DNA from: Ariolimax columbianus
Taxonomy: Eukaryota > Mollusca > Gastropoda > Stylommatophora > Arionidae
Length of the DNA stretch: 64,000 nt
Assembly: GCA_036924085.1 (NCBI GenBank)
Contig: JAVGWX010000002.1
Coordinates: forward strand, 158,633,174-158,697,173
Direction of reading: 5' to 3'
Shown: positions 1-10,739 of the stretch, piece by piece
Layout: each line of letters opens with the position of its first letter
Numbering within the stretch: position 1 is the first letter of the stretch
Position numbers and translations under genes: made by a program
Notes under the pieces: model-generated
Databases searched by the model: none
What the model was told of the DNA's origin: nothing
What the model saw: the letters and a program-made list of their open reading frames with translations, nothing else

Positions 1-1950
1 GTGTTGGTGGTGACAGTGTTGGTGGTGACAGTGTTGGTGGTGACAGTGTTTGTGGTGTTGGTGGTGACAGTGTTGGTGGTGTTGGTGGTGACAGTGTTGG
101 TGGTGTTGGTGGTGACAGTGTTAGTGGTGACAGTGTTGGTGGTGTTGGTGGTGACAGTGTTGGTGGTGCCAGTGTTGGTGGTGACAGTGTTGGTGGTGAC
201 AGTGTTGGTGGTGACAGTGTTGGTGGTGACAGTGTTTGTGGTGTTGGTGGTGACAGTGTTGGTGGTGACAGTGTTGGTGGTGTTGGTGGTGACAGTGTTG
301 GTGGTGACAGTGTTGGTGGGGACAGTGTTGGTGGGGACAGTGTTGGTGGGGACAGTGTTGGTGGGGACAGTGTTGGTGGTGACATTGTTAGTCGTGACAG
401 TGTTGGTGGTGACAATGTTGGTGGTGTTGGTGGTGACAATGTTGGTGGTGACAGTGTTGGTAGTGACAGTGTTGGTGGTGACAGTGTTGGTGGTGACAGT
501 GTTGGTGATGTTGGTGGTGACAATGTTGGTGGTGACAGTGTTGGTAGTGACAGTGTTGGTAGTGACAGTGTTGGTGGTGTTAGTGGTGACAGTGTTGGTG
601 GTGACAGTGTTGGTGGGGACAGTGTTGGTGGTGACAGTGTTGGTGGTGTTGGGGGTGATAGCGTTGGTGGTGACAGTGTAGGTGGGGACAGTGTTGGTGG
701 TGACAGTGTTGGTGGTGACAATGTTGGTGGTGACAGTGTTGGTGGTGTTGGGGGTGATAGCGTTGGTGGTGACAGTGTAGGTGGGGACAGTGTTGGTGGT
801 GACAGTGTTGGTGGTGTTAGCGTTGGTGGGGACAGTGTTGGTGGTGACAGTGTTGGTGGTGTTGGTGGTGACAGTGTAGGTGGGGACAGTGTTGGGGGTG
901 ATAGCGTTGGTGGTGACAGTGTTGGTGGTGACAGTGTTGGTGGTGACAGTGTTCATGGTGACAGTGTTGGTGGTGTTGGTGGTGATAGCGTTGGTGGTGA
1001 CAGTGTAGGTGGGGACAGTGTTGGTGGTGATAGCGTTGGTGGTGACAGTGTTTGTGGTGACAGTGTTGGTGGTGACAGTGTTCATGGTGACAGTGTTGGT
1101 GGTGACAGTGTTGGTAGGGACAGTGTTCGTGGTGTTGGTGGTGACAGTGTTGGTGGTGTTGGTGGTGACAGTGTTAGTGGTGACAGCGTTGGTGGTGTTG
1201 GTGGTGACAGTGTTGGTGGTGCCAGTGTTGGTGGTGACAGTGTTGGTGGTGACAGTGTTGGTGGTGACAGTGTTGGTGGTGACAGTGTTTGTGGTGTTGG
1301 TGGTGACAGTGTTGGTGGTGTTGGTGGTGACAGTGTTGGTGGTGTTGGTGGTGACAGTGTTAGTGGTGACAGTGTTGGTGGTGTTGGTGGTGACAGTGTT
1401 GGTGGTGCCAGTGTTGGTGGTGACAGTGTTGGTGGTGACAGTGTTGGTGGTGACAGTGTTGGTGGTGACAGTGTTTGTGGTGTTGGTGGTGACAGTGTTG
1501 GTGGTGACAGTGTTGGTGGTGTTGGTGGTGACAGTGTTGGTGGTGACAGTGTTGGTGGGGACAGTGTTGGTGGGGACAGTGTTGGTGGGGACAGTGTTGG
1601 TGGGGACAGTGTTGGTGGTGACATTGTTAGTCGTGACAGTGTTGGTGGTGATAGCGTTGTTGGTGACAGTGTTGGTGGTGACAGTGTTGATGGTGACAGT
1701 GTTGATGGTGACAGTGTTGATGGTGACAGTGTTGGTGGTGACAATGTTGTTTGTGGTGTTGTTAGTGACAGTGTTCGTGGTGACAGTGTTGGTGGTGACA
1801 GGTTGGTGGTGACAGTGTCCATAGTGACAGCGTTGATGGTGACAGCGTTGGTGGTGACAGTGTCCATAGTAACAGTATTGGTGGTGACAGTTTTGGTGGT
1901 CACAGTATTGGTGGTGACAGTGTTGGTGGTGACAGTGTTATGGAGACAGC
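1..1950. repeat. 15-bp minisatellite (GTGTTGGTGGTGACA)n with 9-bp variant units
   Basis: Tandem 15-mers fill the first 1.95 kb and run off the left edge. Nine-base shortened units (GTGTTGGTG) are interspersed, and variants carry GGGGACA, GATAGC or GACAATG. Open frames on both strands (repeats of VLVVT or of SPPTL) are translations of the array and not genes. Blocks at about 160-420 recur at about 1400-1660 with a constant 1239-bp offset, so the array also has higher-order duplication. Confidence 0.97.
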
Positions 1951-1999
1951 GCCCGACATGTGCATTCAGATCTAACCGCATATATTGATTTTCGATCTG

Positions 2000-2140
2000 A
2001 GCCAACTCATCACGAACGTTACGCGATTCAAACATGGACACGCCAACTCGTCACGAGCGTGACGCAATTCAAACATGGACACGCCAACTCGTCATGAGCG
2101 TGACGCAATTCAAACATGGACACGCCAACTCGTCACGACT
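2000..2140. repeat. 41-bp tandem repeat, about 3.4 copies
   Basis: A 41-bp unit containing CGCCAACTCGTCACGAGCGT begins at 2041, 2082 and 2123, with a diverged first copy from 2000. It directly follows the 15-bp array. Confidence 0.93.
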
Positions 2141-3083
2141 TCAGCCATCTATTACAGCTATTTCCCCTTCTTCCTTCCTTTCTGTCTGTTTGTCTCTTGA
2201 TCTCTTCTCCGTGTGTTGTTTGGTATATCTATGTTTCTCTTACTTAGGATTCAAGAAAAGACACTGCCGTACAGTGTTACCAGTTAGTATTCTCTAATGT
2301 GTTTCCAATCCAACAATTTCCAGATGTTCTCATACTCTTGTCAAGCGATTCCACATTAGTGATCTTACCCAACTACTACAATTCTTCTTTTCACCACAAG
2401 CATGCATGTATGAAAGTATACTTCTTTTCCGTGGCTGCTGTTGGGGTGTTGATGTTGTTGGTGATGGTGCTAGTGATGGTGGGAAGCTATGCCATTACTT
2501 GTACTCATGCTCTCTATCCGTAAAGTTGCATCTTACTACGGTTTTCATGTATCTCTGCTTGCAGTAATACAATCTCTTCGTTGCGTGTTTCCGAGTTCTG
2601 TCATAGCCTACTCCTGCTGCACCATTCGGAACAGACCGTTCACTCATGTTTCCTCATGTTCCTGTCCGCCAAGGCCGACTTTAGCAACGTGTTAAAAGAA
2701 AATGTATTAACATGCATTCTGGCTTTCCGTCAAGTTGAGTCTAATATTGTTTATCGATCTAGAATTGCTATCTTTATTGATTCCAGATCGAATTTTGGCA
2801 CTTGTCCAGACATTCAACTTGCTCTCAGTCAGTTATCTTGTGTTTATTATTGTCAAAGCCACTTATTATCAATCGTTTGGTTTGACATCTAATTTTTGTA
2901 TGAAATCAACTGCCTGTCACTGACTTCTGAGGTCACAGAGTTTATCTCTCACATATCAACATATGTTTCTAGTAGAAAACCTACCGTCTGTCTCAGTATT
3001 CCGGCTCAAATAACCTAATCTTTTTAGTTTTTTAAGGCGTAGGTATGTCTCATGCGTTGGTGCCTTCTGTTGACGTATAACTG
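2141..3083. other. Unassigned single-copy sequence
   Basis: AT-rich sequence with short GTTGAT/GATGGT runs near 2440-2480. Short open frames have no recognisable product. No gene, RNA or mobile element is evident. Confidence 0.5.
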
Positions 3084-3096
3084 CAATCTGGATTTG

Positions 3097-3438
3097 GATT
3101 GGCTTCGTTCGTTCTCAATCTCCCACTACCAAACTACCAAACCTTGAAAGGGCTTAAGTAGCAGAATGTAGTCAAGAGAAAGGAATGCGTTGTGTCATAG
3201 TTTACAGCTTGACTGCGATATTTGTACCTTTCGGGCCAACACATCCGACTTCAGCAATCATTTTGTTAGTACCGGGTTGGCATTCCCTATTCGATTACCT
3301 TCTTCTTAGGCAGTCTGCCCTGTTATCCAGGATCACCCCGTGGAGGTGTAGAAGGGTCTTGGCAGCTCTGGTTCGCTGGCCCTGACGCTAGCAGTCAGCT
3401 ATGAGTTGCTGACCACTGCTGCTCAGCAACTTGATCCC
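3097..3438 (-). mobile_element. Retroposon family S1, copy a (with 13-bp target-site duplication)
   Basis: Flanked by a perfect 13-bp direct repeat CAATCTGGATTTG at 3084-3096 and 3439-3451. The same sequence occurs at 33399, 37282 and 38148. Shared landmarks in order are TTCGTTCGTTCTCAATCTCC, TTTACAGCTTGACTGCGAT, CACATCCGACTTCAGCA, GGTGTAGAAGGGTCTTGGCA and ACGCTAGCAGTCAGCTATG. Other copies carry a CTT-rich run at the left end, which on the - strand is a (GAA)n-like 3' tail, and copy c lacks the right half, as expected for 5' truncation. I therefore read the element as a - strand SINE or LINE-tail retroposon. It has no coding capacity and no clear tRNA promoter. Confidence 0.85.
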
Positions 3439-3451
3439 CAATCTGGATTTG

Positions 3452-4608
3452 TAACTCTCAGACACGTGCCATGTTTATGTGTCGAAATGTTAAACTTATA
3501 TTTCTGAAAAAAATGCTGATTGGCTCTAAATTGAACCTAGAAGGTTCATGACAATTCCACCGTCTTAGTCCTGGCCTTCACTGCAGGTTGCCTTACATTT
3601 TTTTTCAATTGTGGTTTTAAATTGTAACTTCCTATCTTTTTCTTCTTAGTAGCTACTGTATACCCTTGGACGTGTAGACGTTCTTTGTGTATAAACTTGC
3701 AATCGAGCATACAGCTAAAAAGGTGATTGGTGTGTTGTTTTTTTTTCGTGATGAAGAGGTCGCCTCGTTCTGCCCCTTCATGTAGGTCACTCACAATTTG
3801 GTGTCGGGGTTCGAGAAGAGTGGGGGGGGGGGGGGAGGTTTGGTAATCCGCCTCGTCCTTTGTGCAGGTCACTATTGTGTGCGATCTGTTGTACTCTATT
3901 AGATCTTTAACTGTTAATTGTTCTATTACGCGTACAACGTGTACAAGGGGCCTTCGCGTTTTCGTCCATCTCCGATAGGACAATTGTGTCGCGCGTTCTT
4001 TCGTTTTCTTTTTCTCCTGAGACAAGGGCCTTACCTCTCAGGTATAGTGATACCCCCCCCCCCCCTCCTCCCAGCACCACTCCTACTACCTTCAGAGACA
4101 AGAGACTTACCTCTCAGCTGTACGAGCGTTCTGACCCCCTCCCCCAATACCACTCTCACTCCCTATAAAGCTAAAAATATACCTTATTTCAGAAGTTAAT
4201 TGTCCTTTTGCCATAGATTATTGTCATAGCAGGTGCATTAATTTCACCTTTCAGTTGCATGTGAAGCATGGGACCACCACTGCAGTTGACTCGCCCCTAT
4301 CAGGAAGTCTGTCTCCCAGAACTTGTAGTAGCGAGTTCTATATCAATTGTTCTATAAGATGAAGTTGGTTCTCACACGCCCTTGTTTAGTCACCATCTAC
4401 GACAAGCTTGAAGCCTACGATCGCGATATCCTTTACAAGCCTGGTACCAATTGGATGATCAAAGCAGCATCTAATCGACATCTAGACATACAATCTTGTG
4501 CAGCGCTAAAAAGAACAAGGCAATCTAATTGGCTACATTACTGATTTTAAATGTTCACCTTTCTTCTGTAGTGCAATTGTTCGTTTATGATAAGCATAAT
4601 GAGATCAC
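3452..4608. other. Unassigned sequence with G14 and C13 runs
   Basis: Contains a G14 run at 3822-3835 and a C13 run at 4053-4065, with purine- or pyrimidine-biased sequence around them. The open frames here, including a 159-codon frame on the - strand (3546-4025), resemble no protein I know and cross homopolymers. Nothing else is recognised. Confidence 0.5.
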
Positions 4609-4611
4609 CTG

Positions 4612-5027
4612 TGTCTCCCCGGGCGAGCGAAGAGTTGTCAGGTCTCCCTGGGTGAGCGAAGAGTTGTCAGGTCTCCCCGGCGAGCGAAGAGTTGTCAGGT
4701 CTCCCCGGCGAGCGAAGAGTTGTCAGATCTCCCCGGGCGAGCTAAAAGTTGTCAGGTCTCCCTGGCATGCGAAGAGTTGTCACGTCTCCCCGGGGGAGCG
4801 AAGAGTTGTCAGATCTCCCCGGGCGAACGAAGAGTTGTCAGGTCTCCCCGGGCGAGCAAAGAGTTGTCAGGTCTCCCCGGCGAGCGAAGAGTTGTCAAAT
4901 CTCCCCGGCGAGCGAAGAGTTGTAAGGTCTCACCAGCGAGCGAAGAGTTGTCAGATCTTCCCAGGCGAACGAAGAGTTGTCAGGTTTTCCCCCACCCCCT
5001 CCCCCGGCAAGCGAAGAGTTGTCATGT
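4612..5027. repeat. 27-29-bp minisatellite (GAGCGAAGAGTTGTCAGG core), about 15 copies
   Basis: Units of 27-29 bp share GAGCGAAGAGTTGTCAGG followed by TCTCCCCGG. The array abuts the 5' end of the LINE at 5035. A related single unit lies on the other side of that LINE, near 9150-9215, within sequence that also matches the array's left flank (ATGAGATCACCTGTGT). Confidence 0.93.
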
Positions 5028-5423
5028 TCAGCTGACTCTCCACATGTTGGCCCACCTTGACGTGGTTGGAGAGTTTGTATGCCTCAGTGACCTCGGGAGC
5101 TATGTCGGCGGGAGTTTTACTCCTGGCAGGGTCACCCAAGCCGGACAGGTCCTGAGAGAAGGGCCAGACCAAGGGGCTGAGGAGTAGATGGAATCCTTTA
5201 GGCGTGGACGCAGATCCCACCGGCGAGTGGTACACGCTCTAGTGCGCACCAATCCATCCCCACCGTCTGGGTTAAATGCTTTTCTTTACTCCTTGCTTTC
5301 ATCATCAATCCATCCATGTGAAGGTTACATCCACCTCTGCCTTGTGGAAGTTCTAGAACGAACAAAAACTAAGGCAGCAAAGCCCGAATATAAAATATGT
5401 ACAGGCAGAGCACATAAGCCTGG

Positions 5424-5788
5424 TGAGGCAATCTGTCTATGGGAGGAGGCAATCTGTCTATTGAAGGAGGTAATCTGTCTATGGAATGAGGCAATCTGTC
5501 TATTGAAGGAGGTAATCTGTCTATGGAATGAGGCAATCTGTCTATTGAAGGAGGTAATCTGTCTATGGAAGGAGGCAATCTGTCTATTGAAGAAGGTAAT
5601 CTGTCTATGGAAGGAGGCAATCTATCTATGGAAGGAGGTAATCTGTCTATGGAAGGAGGTAATCTGTCTATGGAAGGAGGCAATATGTCTATGGAAGGAG
5701 GTAATCTGTCTATGGAAGGAGGCAATCTGTCTATGGAAGGAGGCAATCTGTCTATGGAAGGAGGTAATCTGTCTATGGAAGGAGGCAT
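5424..5788. repeat. 21-bp minisatellite in LINE-A leader
   Basis: Seventeen or so 21-bp units with core AATCTGTCTATGGAAGGAGG. The left half alternates CTATGGA and CTATTGA units, giving a 42-bp dimer; the right half is monomeric. Open frames (ICLWKEA or DRLPPSI repeats) are translations of the array. Confidence 0.95.
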
Positions 5789-6014
5789 CCAGAGTGAAAA
5801 CCTCAACCGTCGAAGTCAGAAGAGGTTGACCCAAGTGGCACGGGAGTAGAAAACGGACATCTGACACTAGACCGTTATGGTGTGGTCCGTATGGGCCATG
5901 GCCAGGTAGGGACGATGCCAGGCCCCCCGTCTCAAAAGGGGTTCACCCAATGCTACTGGAACCACAAACTCTGACACTTCCGGGAAGTCCAGGGAAGATC
6001 AGATAATGCTATTG

Positions 6015-6715
6015 GACGAAGACTTAAAATTATTCAGTGGAATGCCGAGGGGCGTGAGACCTTAGAAACTTGAATCAGAAAAGTAAATGAAAGAGCAAGA
6101 CATCGATGTGTTCTGTATAAGAAGACATACCTCACCAGCGATCAAAGATTCTCGATAAGGGGATATGAGATCTTCCGAATGGACAGAGAAGATCGACCAA
6201 AAGGAAGAGTGCTGACTGAAATCAGGAACAAGTACCTGGCCTGGGAAGTTCAGAGATCCAAGCTACGGGACACAGAACACACAAGTATTGTCTTGAGAAC
6301 CTTGGAATGAGACCTCACAATCTGTCATTGATATTCTCCACCAGACAAACATACACACCTGGAGAATATCAGACAGGGCAGCTGCGACTGGATGATTGCC
6401 GGGGACTCTAACGGTCATTCTCCAAGCTGGGGGTACACAGACCGAAATGCCAACGGAGAGGAGGTGGAATACTTTATCATAACCAACAGCCTAGTCATGC
6501 TAAATAAACCTGCCGACTCCCACACATACTACTCCAGGTCCTGGAGAGACGACCCACACATATACTTCTCCAGGTCCTGGAGGGACGACCCACACATATA
6601 CTACTCTAGGTCCTGGAGGGACGACCCACACATATACTACTCTAGGTCCTGGAGGGACGACCCACACACGCTAATCTAGGTCCTGGAGGGACGACCCACA
6701 CACATACTCTTTAGA
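6015..6715 (+). pseudogene. LINE-A AP endonuclease remnant
   Basis: Fragments in several frames read KIIQWNAEG, QDIDVFCI, ETYLTSDQRFSIRGYEIF, MDREDRPKGR and later MIAGDSNGHSPSWGY, in the order of the exonuclease-endonuclease-phosphatase domain of non-LTR retrotransposons. The last is the GDFNSH-type catalytic block with its Asp present but Phe changed to Ser. Known role: nicking target DNA for target-primed reverse transcription. Internal stops and frameshifts, plus a 36-bp expansion over the YYSRSWRDDPH segment, show it is non-functional. Confidence 0.82.
6519..6702. repeat. 36-bp minisatellite inside the endonuclease coding sequence
   Basis: CCCACACA recurs at 6519, 6553, 6589, 6625, 6661 and 6695 (spacings 34, 36, 36, 36, 34). 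The unit encodes YYSRSWRDDPH in frame and is a direct amplification of a normal endonuclease segment. Confidence 0.94.
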
Positions 6716-6959
6716 CCTGGAAAAATATACTACAAGACTGTGGAATCTCATCGAAACCCTAAACAGTGACAAGATAGAGAGATCGAAAACCGTGTTACAA
6801 ACGACAGAAAGCCAGGTGACCGGCAAGGCGGCAGCAGACCTTATGGCTAGAACCTATCAGTCAGAAAGTAAGACGCAAGTTAAAGAAGTAAGAACACAGA
6901 TCAGAGCTCCTAAATAAAAACCATAGCACAGACACTCCAACAGAGTAGACGACAGTGAA

Positions 6960-7665
6960 GTTCACCCTAAAGAGCTAGAAAACGAAATTAAGAAACTAAA
7001 GGAAAGAAAAACACCAGGGGAAGATGATATCACTAATGAATTTCTCAAACATCTCTACCCCATAAGTAAAAGGTTTCTTCTTGGAATGTTTAACCAGATC
7101 TGGCACGAGGGCACTGTCCGACACTCTAGAAGGGGGGCCTACATTCAACCTATTCCTAAACCAGAAAAAGACAAACACGATCCTAAAGACTACAGTCTCA
7201 TTAGCTGTGTGGGAAAACATGGAAAGACTGAAAAATAAAAGATTCACTTTGTATCTTGAGATCAACTCGCTACTCGCCTCGACTCAAACAGAATACATAA
7301 GCACAGAGGACCAATTAACATACCTAACGCAATACACAGAAAACGCCTTTCAACAGAAAGCTAGCCATCTTCTTTGATCTCTCCCGTGCCTTCGACACTG
7401 TCTGGAGAGAAGGACTAAAGTTGAAAATCCTCCAAGCAGGAGTTACCAACAATATGTTATCATGGATTAAACGGTACCTCTTCCAAAGATCTGTCAGAGT
7501 TAAATTGGACAACTCTACCAGCAAGTCAGTCAGGAATAGAGAGGGAGTGCCACAGGGAAGTGTAATATCGCATACTCTCTTCTTGATATATGTAAACGAC
7601 ATCACTAAACGTTGCCATGAGCATGTCTCAGCTTACACACATATGACTTCGCTGTATGGATAGCC
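6960..7665 (+). pseudogene. LINE-A reverse transcriptase remnant
   Basis: Read through frame changes: KKLKERKTPGEDDITNEFLK (fingers), YIQPIPKPEKDKHDPKDYS, then FFDLSRAFDTVW (motif A with catalytic Asp), GVPQGSVIS (motif B) and LFLIYVNDITKR. The region expected to carry the catalytic Asp pair (motif C) is degraded after SAYTHMT. A continuous frame, 7421-7663, covers motifs A/B to C. This is a Jockey/I-type RT fossil with no intact protein. Confidence 0.85.
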
Positions 7666-7997
7666 ACAGAACACGCAACAATAGCCTCATACTTTCTCCC
7701 AAAAACAGCAGAGAAGGTGGTGGACTGGACAAAAGAATGGGGACTGAACATATACCACACCAAAAACTCACCCCCCCCCCCCCCCCCGTCTACTCCCCTC
7801 CCCCCCCCCCTCACCCGAAAGAGACAATTGCAAAAAGATAGGAAACAAACAAATACTCCAGTTGGATACATTCACATTCTTTGGAGTCACGTTTGACTCG
7901 GAGACCAATTTCAGAGCTGAAGCAAGATCTGTTCCTACAGCAACTCAGATTCGTATCAGCCAAAACATAACTACAAGGAAAACATTCATTCTAACAG

Positions 7998-8455
7998 GCT
8001 CCAATAGTGTACTCCAAGCCATCTCAAGCCACAAGCAAGATAGACTCCAGGAGTGTACTCCAAGCCATCTCAAGCCACAAACAAGATAGACTCCAGGAGT
8101 GTACTCCAAGCCATCTCAAGCCCCAAACAAGACAGACTCCAGGAGTGTACTCCAAGCCATCTCAAGCCACAAACAAGATAGACTCCAGGAGTGTACTCCA
8201 AGCCATCTCAAGCCCCAAACAAGATAGACTCCAGGAGTGTACTCCAAGCCATCTCAAGCCACAAGCAAGATAGACTCCAGGAGTGTACTCCAAGCCATCT
8301 CAAGCCACAAACAAGACAGACTCCAGGAGTGTACTCCAAGCCATCTCAAGCCACAAACAAGACAGACTCCAGGAGTGTACTCCAAGCCATCTCAAGCCCC
8401 AAACAAGACAGACTCCAGGAGTGTACTCCAAGCCATCTCAAGCCACAAACAATGG
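7998..8455. repeat. 46-bp minisatellite inside LINE-A RNase H
   Basis: About ten near-identical 46-bp units containing AGTGTACTCCAAGCCATCTC. One frame of the unit reads SVLQAISSHKQ, the RNase H segment that in relatives reads like LSALQAL. Because 46 is not a multiple of 3, each duplication shifts the frame, so the expansion itself destroyed the gene. Confidence 0.96.
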
Positions 8456-8910
8456 AATAAAATACAACAAAGGATTGCTGTCTCAAACAGCAGACTTAGT
8501 CCTACAGTGGATTCCAGTCCACTTTGGGATCCGAGACAGCAGATGAGCTCGCAAAAGCCGGATGTGCTGCAGGCAAATTATCATCCACAGAGCTATAAAG
8601 AAGCAAAGACGTTCATCAAACGATCCATAAGGACAAAATGGAGAGATTAGCAAACATAATGCAAGCCAGAAAATGACAGCATAGACAAACTTGGCAGAGA
8701 TGGGCAGACTCAGAACAGGACATTGTAGACTCAAGGCCCACCTCCACAGAATGGGTCTCATAGACACTGCCACATACGTTTGTGGAGCACCCAAGCAAAC
8801 ACCAGCCCTAACTATGCAGACTAAAGAGATGCAGTCTGGCCTGGGGGAGCGACCATGCTCGAAAACCTGTCGGGGACCGGCGAAGACCTGAAACGCACAG
8901 TCTCCTTCGT
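8446..8910 (+). pseudogene. LINE-A RNase H end and C-terminal tail remnant
   Basis: After the 46-bp array the sequence resumes with LVLQWIPVHFGIRDS, then ADELAKAGCA in another frame (the usual end of retrotransposon RNase H), then RLRTGHCRLKAHLHRMGL, which is the conserved C-terminal stretch of these polyproteins, and LSGTGEDLKRTVSFVNLTRL. The order is intact but split by stops. Confidence 0.8.
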
Positions 8911-9066
8911 GAACCTCACCAGACTAAAAGCACATCATTAGTTGATCGTGAACCTCACCAGACTAAATGCACAGCATTAGTTGATCGTGAATCTCACCAG
9001 ACTAAAAGCCCAGCATTAGTTGATCGTGAACCTCACCGGACTAGAAGTAAAGCAATAGTTTATCGA
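8911..9066. repeat. 39-bp tandem repeat at LINE-A 3' end, 4 copies
   Basis: Units begin GAACCTCACC at 8911, 8950, 8989 (one change) and 9028, an exact 39-bp spacing. The first unit encodes the last residues of the polyprotein (VNLTRLKAHH then stop). Confidence 0.94.
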
Positions 9067-9320
9067 TGAAGAAGAAACAGGCTTAGCTGACATTCTGATC
9101 TGAGACCACTTCGGTGACTCCCCGGGCGGGCGATGAGCTATCAGGCATAGCTGACATTATATTATGAGATCACTTGTGTGCGTGTGTTCCCAGGCGAGCG
9201 AAGAGTTTTCAGGCTTAGCTGACATTATGTTTAAGAAACCATCTGACGTCCGTATTAGTTTTCCTGAAAACACGGAGAGATGCCAACGAGGTATGGATCG
9301 AAAATGTAGTCCTTATAGTT
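9067..9320. other. LINE-A 3' flank related to its 5' flank
   Basis: Contains ATGAGATCACTTGTGT, GGCGAGCGAAGAGTT and TTAGCTGACATT. These resemble ATGAGATCACCTGTGT and GGCGAGCGAAGAGTTGTCAG at 4600-5030 and the TCAGCTGACTCT just before the LINE leader. The LINE is thus bracketed by related sequence. Confidence 0.6.
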
Positions 9321-9485
9321 GTGAGCTTACCGAGAGTGTCCAGCATTACACTACAGCCAGGAGCTTCCAGGCCCAGCTTCCAATGCACGCCTCGGGATGT
9401 AGGAAGAGTCACTGTAACCGGCTACTTAAGCATCGCCGCCAAAAGTTAACTTGGCTCAGCACGAGCGCTTCCAACAAGACTAACA
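9320..9485 (+). repeat. Dispersed repeat family R, copy 1
   Basis: Shares GTGAGCTTAC, CACTACAGCCAGGAG, a GGATGTAGGAAGAG-like block and a TCAACTTGG-like block, in the same order, with 59601-59755. It is probably an interspersed element; no promoter or coding capacity was recognised. Confidence 0.6.
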
Positions 9486-9970
9486 TGGGATCCGAGCGGC
9501 CAGATCAGAATATTTACCCTTTAGGCATTTCGGATTTCCGACAATGTACACAATTTGGCTTTTACATTCCATTAAATTCATATGTGATAATTCGACCATA
9601 TTGTACAACGAGTTTCATTCCAGACTTTTCTATTGATTATTGCCTGGGGCATTGCCGTCTGCACAAGAGAATTTCAACATCTCGCGGGATATCTGACGTG
9701 CGAGACGTGAACACAAACCTTCTCAAATTAATCGTTATTTGAGACGAGCTCACGCCTGCCCTACCACCCAGACAATCAGGGGCGTGTCCGCCGCTCAAAT
9801 GAGCGAGTTGATAATGATTCGATCGTTTAATTTCCGTTAGGTCCACCGGGGATAACTACAAGATACGCCATTGACGTTAAGTCATAATTAAGGTTCAGAT
9901 TGCCATGGAATCTGTGGCTATCCACTCTAATATCACACCATGCTTCTTTTCTCTATATCTGTTTAGATCT
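9486..9970. other. Unassigned sequence
   Basis: Mixed-composition sequence between repeat family R and CT-rich repeats. A 192-codon + frame (9164-9742) overlaps it and the dispersed repeat but matches nothing known to me. Confidence 0.45.
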
Positions 9971-9974
9971 CTCT

Positions 9975-9977
9975 GAT

Positions 9978-10010
<33 letters not shown>

Positions 10011-10143
10011 GTCTCTTTCTCTCTCTTTCACTTACTTTATGATTCTCTCACATCCTTTTCCTTACTAAATCTCACTTTCTCGCTCACGCCATTATACTCG
10101 CTCTCTCTTTATCTCTCTCTCCCTCTATCTGTCACTCTCCCTA

Positions 10144-10175
<32 letters not shown>

Positions 10176-10200
10176 TATCTCTCTCTCTCACTGTCGTTCT
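9975..10200. repeat. CT-rich microsatellite
   Basis: Degenerate (TC)n interrupted by short CACT/TATC islands; all open frames here are serine/leucine-rich artefacts. Confidence 0.95.
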
Positions 10201-10254
10201 CTTGTTTGCATTATATCTCACTTTCTTACTATATCTCTTTTACACTTTCTCTTT

Positions 10255-10400
10255 ATATCTTAACCTCCGCTCTCACTCTTGATATTCCTCTCTTATCACT
10301 TTTGATATTCCTCTCGTATCACTTTTGATATTCCTCTCTCATGACTTGATATTCCTCTCGTATCACTTTTGATATTCCTCTCTTATCACTCTCATACAAC
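10255..10400. repeat. About 20-bp tandem repeat (GATATTCCTCTC core)
   Basis: TTGATATTCCTCTCGTATCA and close variants recur five to six times at roughly 20-22-bp spacing. Confidence 0.9.
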
Positions 10401-10477
10401 CGTGCTCCCTAATTTCTAGTCTGTCACATTCAGTTGATGTCACATCCTACCTTTCATTGGAAAATAATAGAGGTTGT

Positions 10478-10722
10478 GCATGGAGATAGGGAGGGAGGTA
10501 GAGGGAATGGGAGGGAAAGAGATGGAGAGAGAGAAGGTGGGGCGGAGAGAGGCAGGGGTGGAGTGGCAGGGAGAGAGAGTGAAGGTGAGAGGGAGGAAGG
10601 GGAGAGTGAGTTCGGCAGAGGGAGTGAGACGGATGGAGAGAGGGAAGGGGAGGGAGGGAGAGAGAGGGGAGAGGAGACAGGGCGAGAGAGAAGGGAGGAG
10701 AGTGATAGAGAGAAAGGCTAAA
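10478..10722. repeat. GA-rich low-complexity block
   Basis: Purine-only (GAGA/GGGA) sequence of about 245 bp, with CT-rich sequence 80 bp to its left; the pair could fold as an inverted polypurine/polypyrimidine structure. Confidence 0.9.
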
Positions 10723-10739
10723 TAAACCCATATTGTCAC

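Larger units (their letters stand above)
5035..9066 (+). mobile_element. Degenerate Jockey/I-superfamily non-LTR retrotransposon (LINE-A) riddled with minisatellites
   Basis: Order of recognisable parts: a 5' leader (5035-5420), AP endonuclease (about 6015-6715), reverse transcriptase (about 6960-7665), thumb/connector (7665-7980), RNase H (about 7985-8560) and a C-terminal tail (8560-8910). The domain order EN-RT-RNase H with motifs such as GVPQGSVIS and VLQWIPVHFGI is that of Jockey/I-type elements. Reading requires many frame changes and skipped stops, so it is dead. Five tandem arrays sit at or inside it: 27-29 bp at the 5' edge, 21 bp in the leader, 36 bp in the endonuclease, 46 bp in RNase H and 39 bp at the 3' end. 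A C17 run at 7771-7787 breaks the connector. Confidence 0.85.

Noticed and set aside
1..2041. Long open frames on both strands (up to 319 codons; VLVVT and TLSPP repeats)
   Set aside because: They are translations of the 15-bp array; a 3-divisible period keeps frames open without selection.
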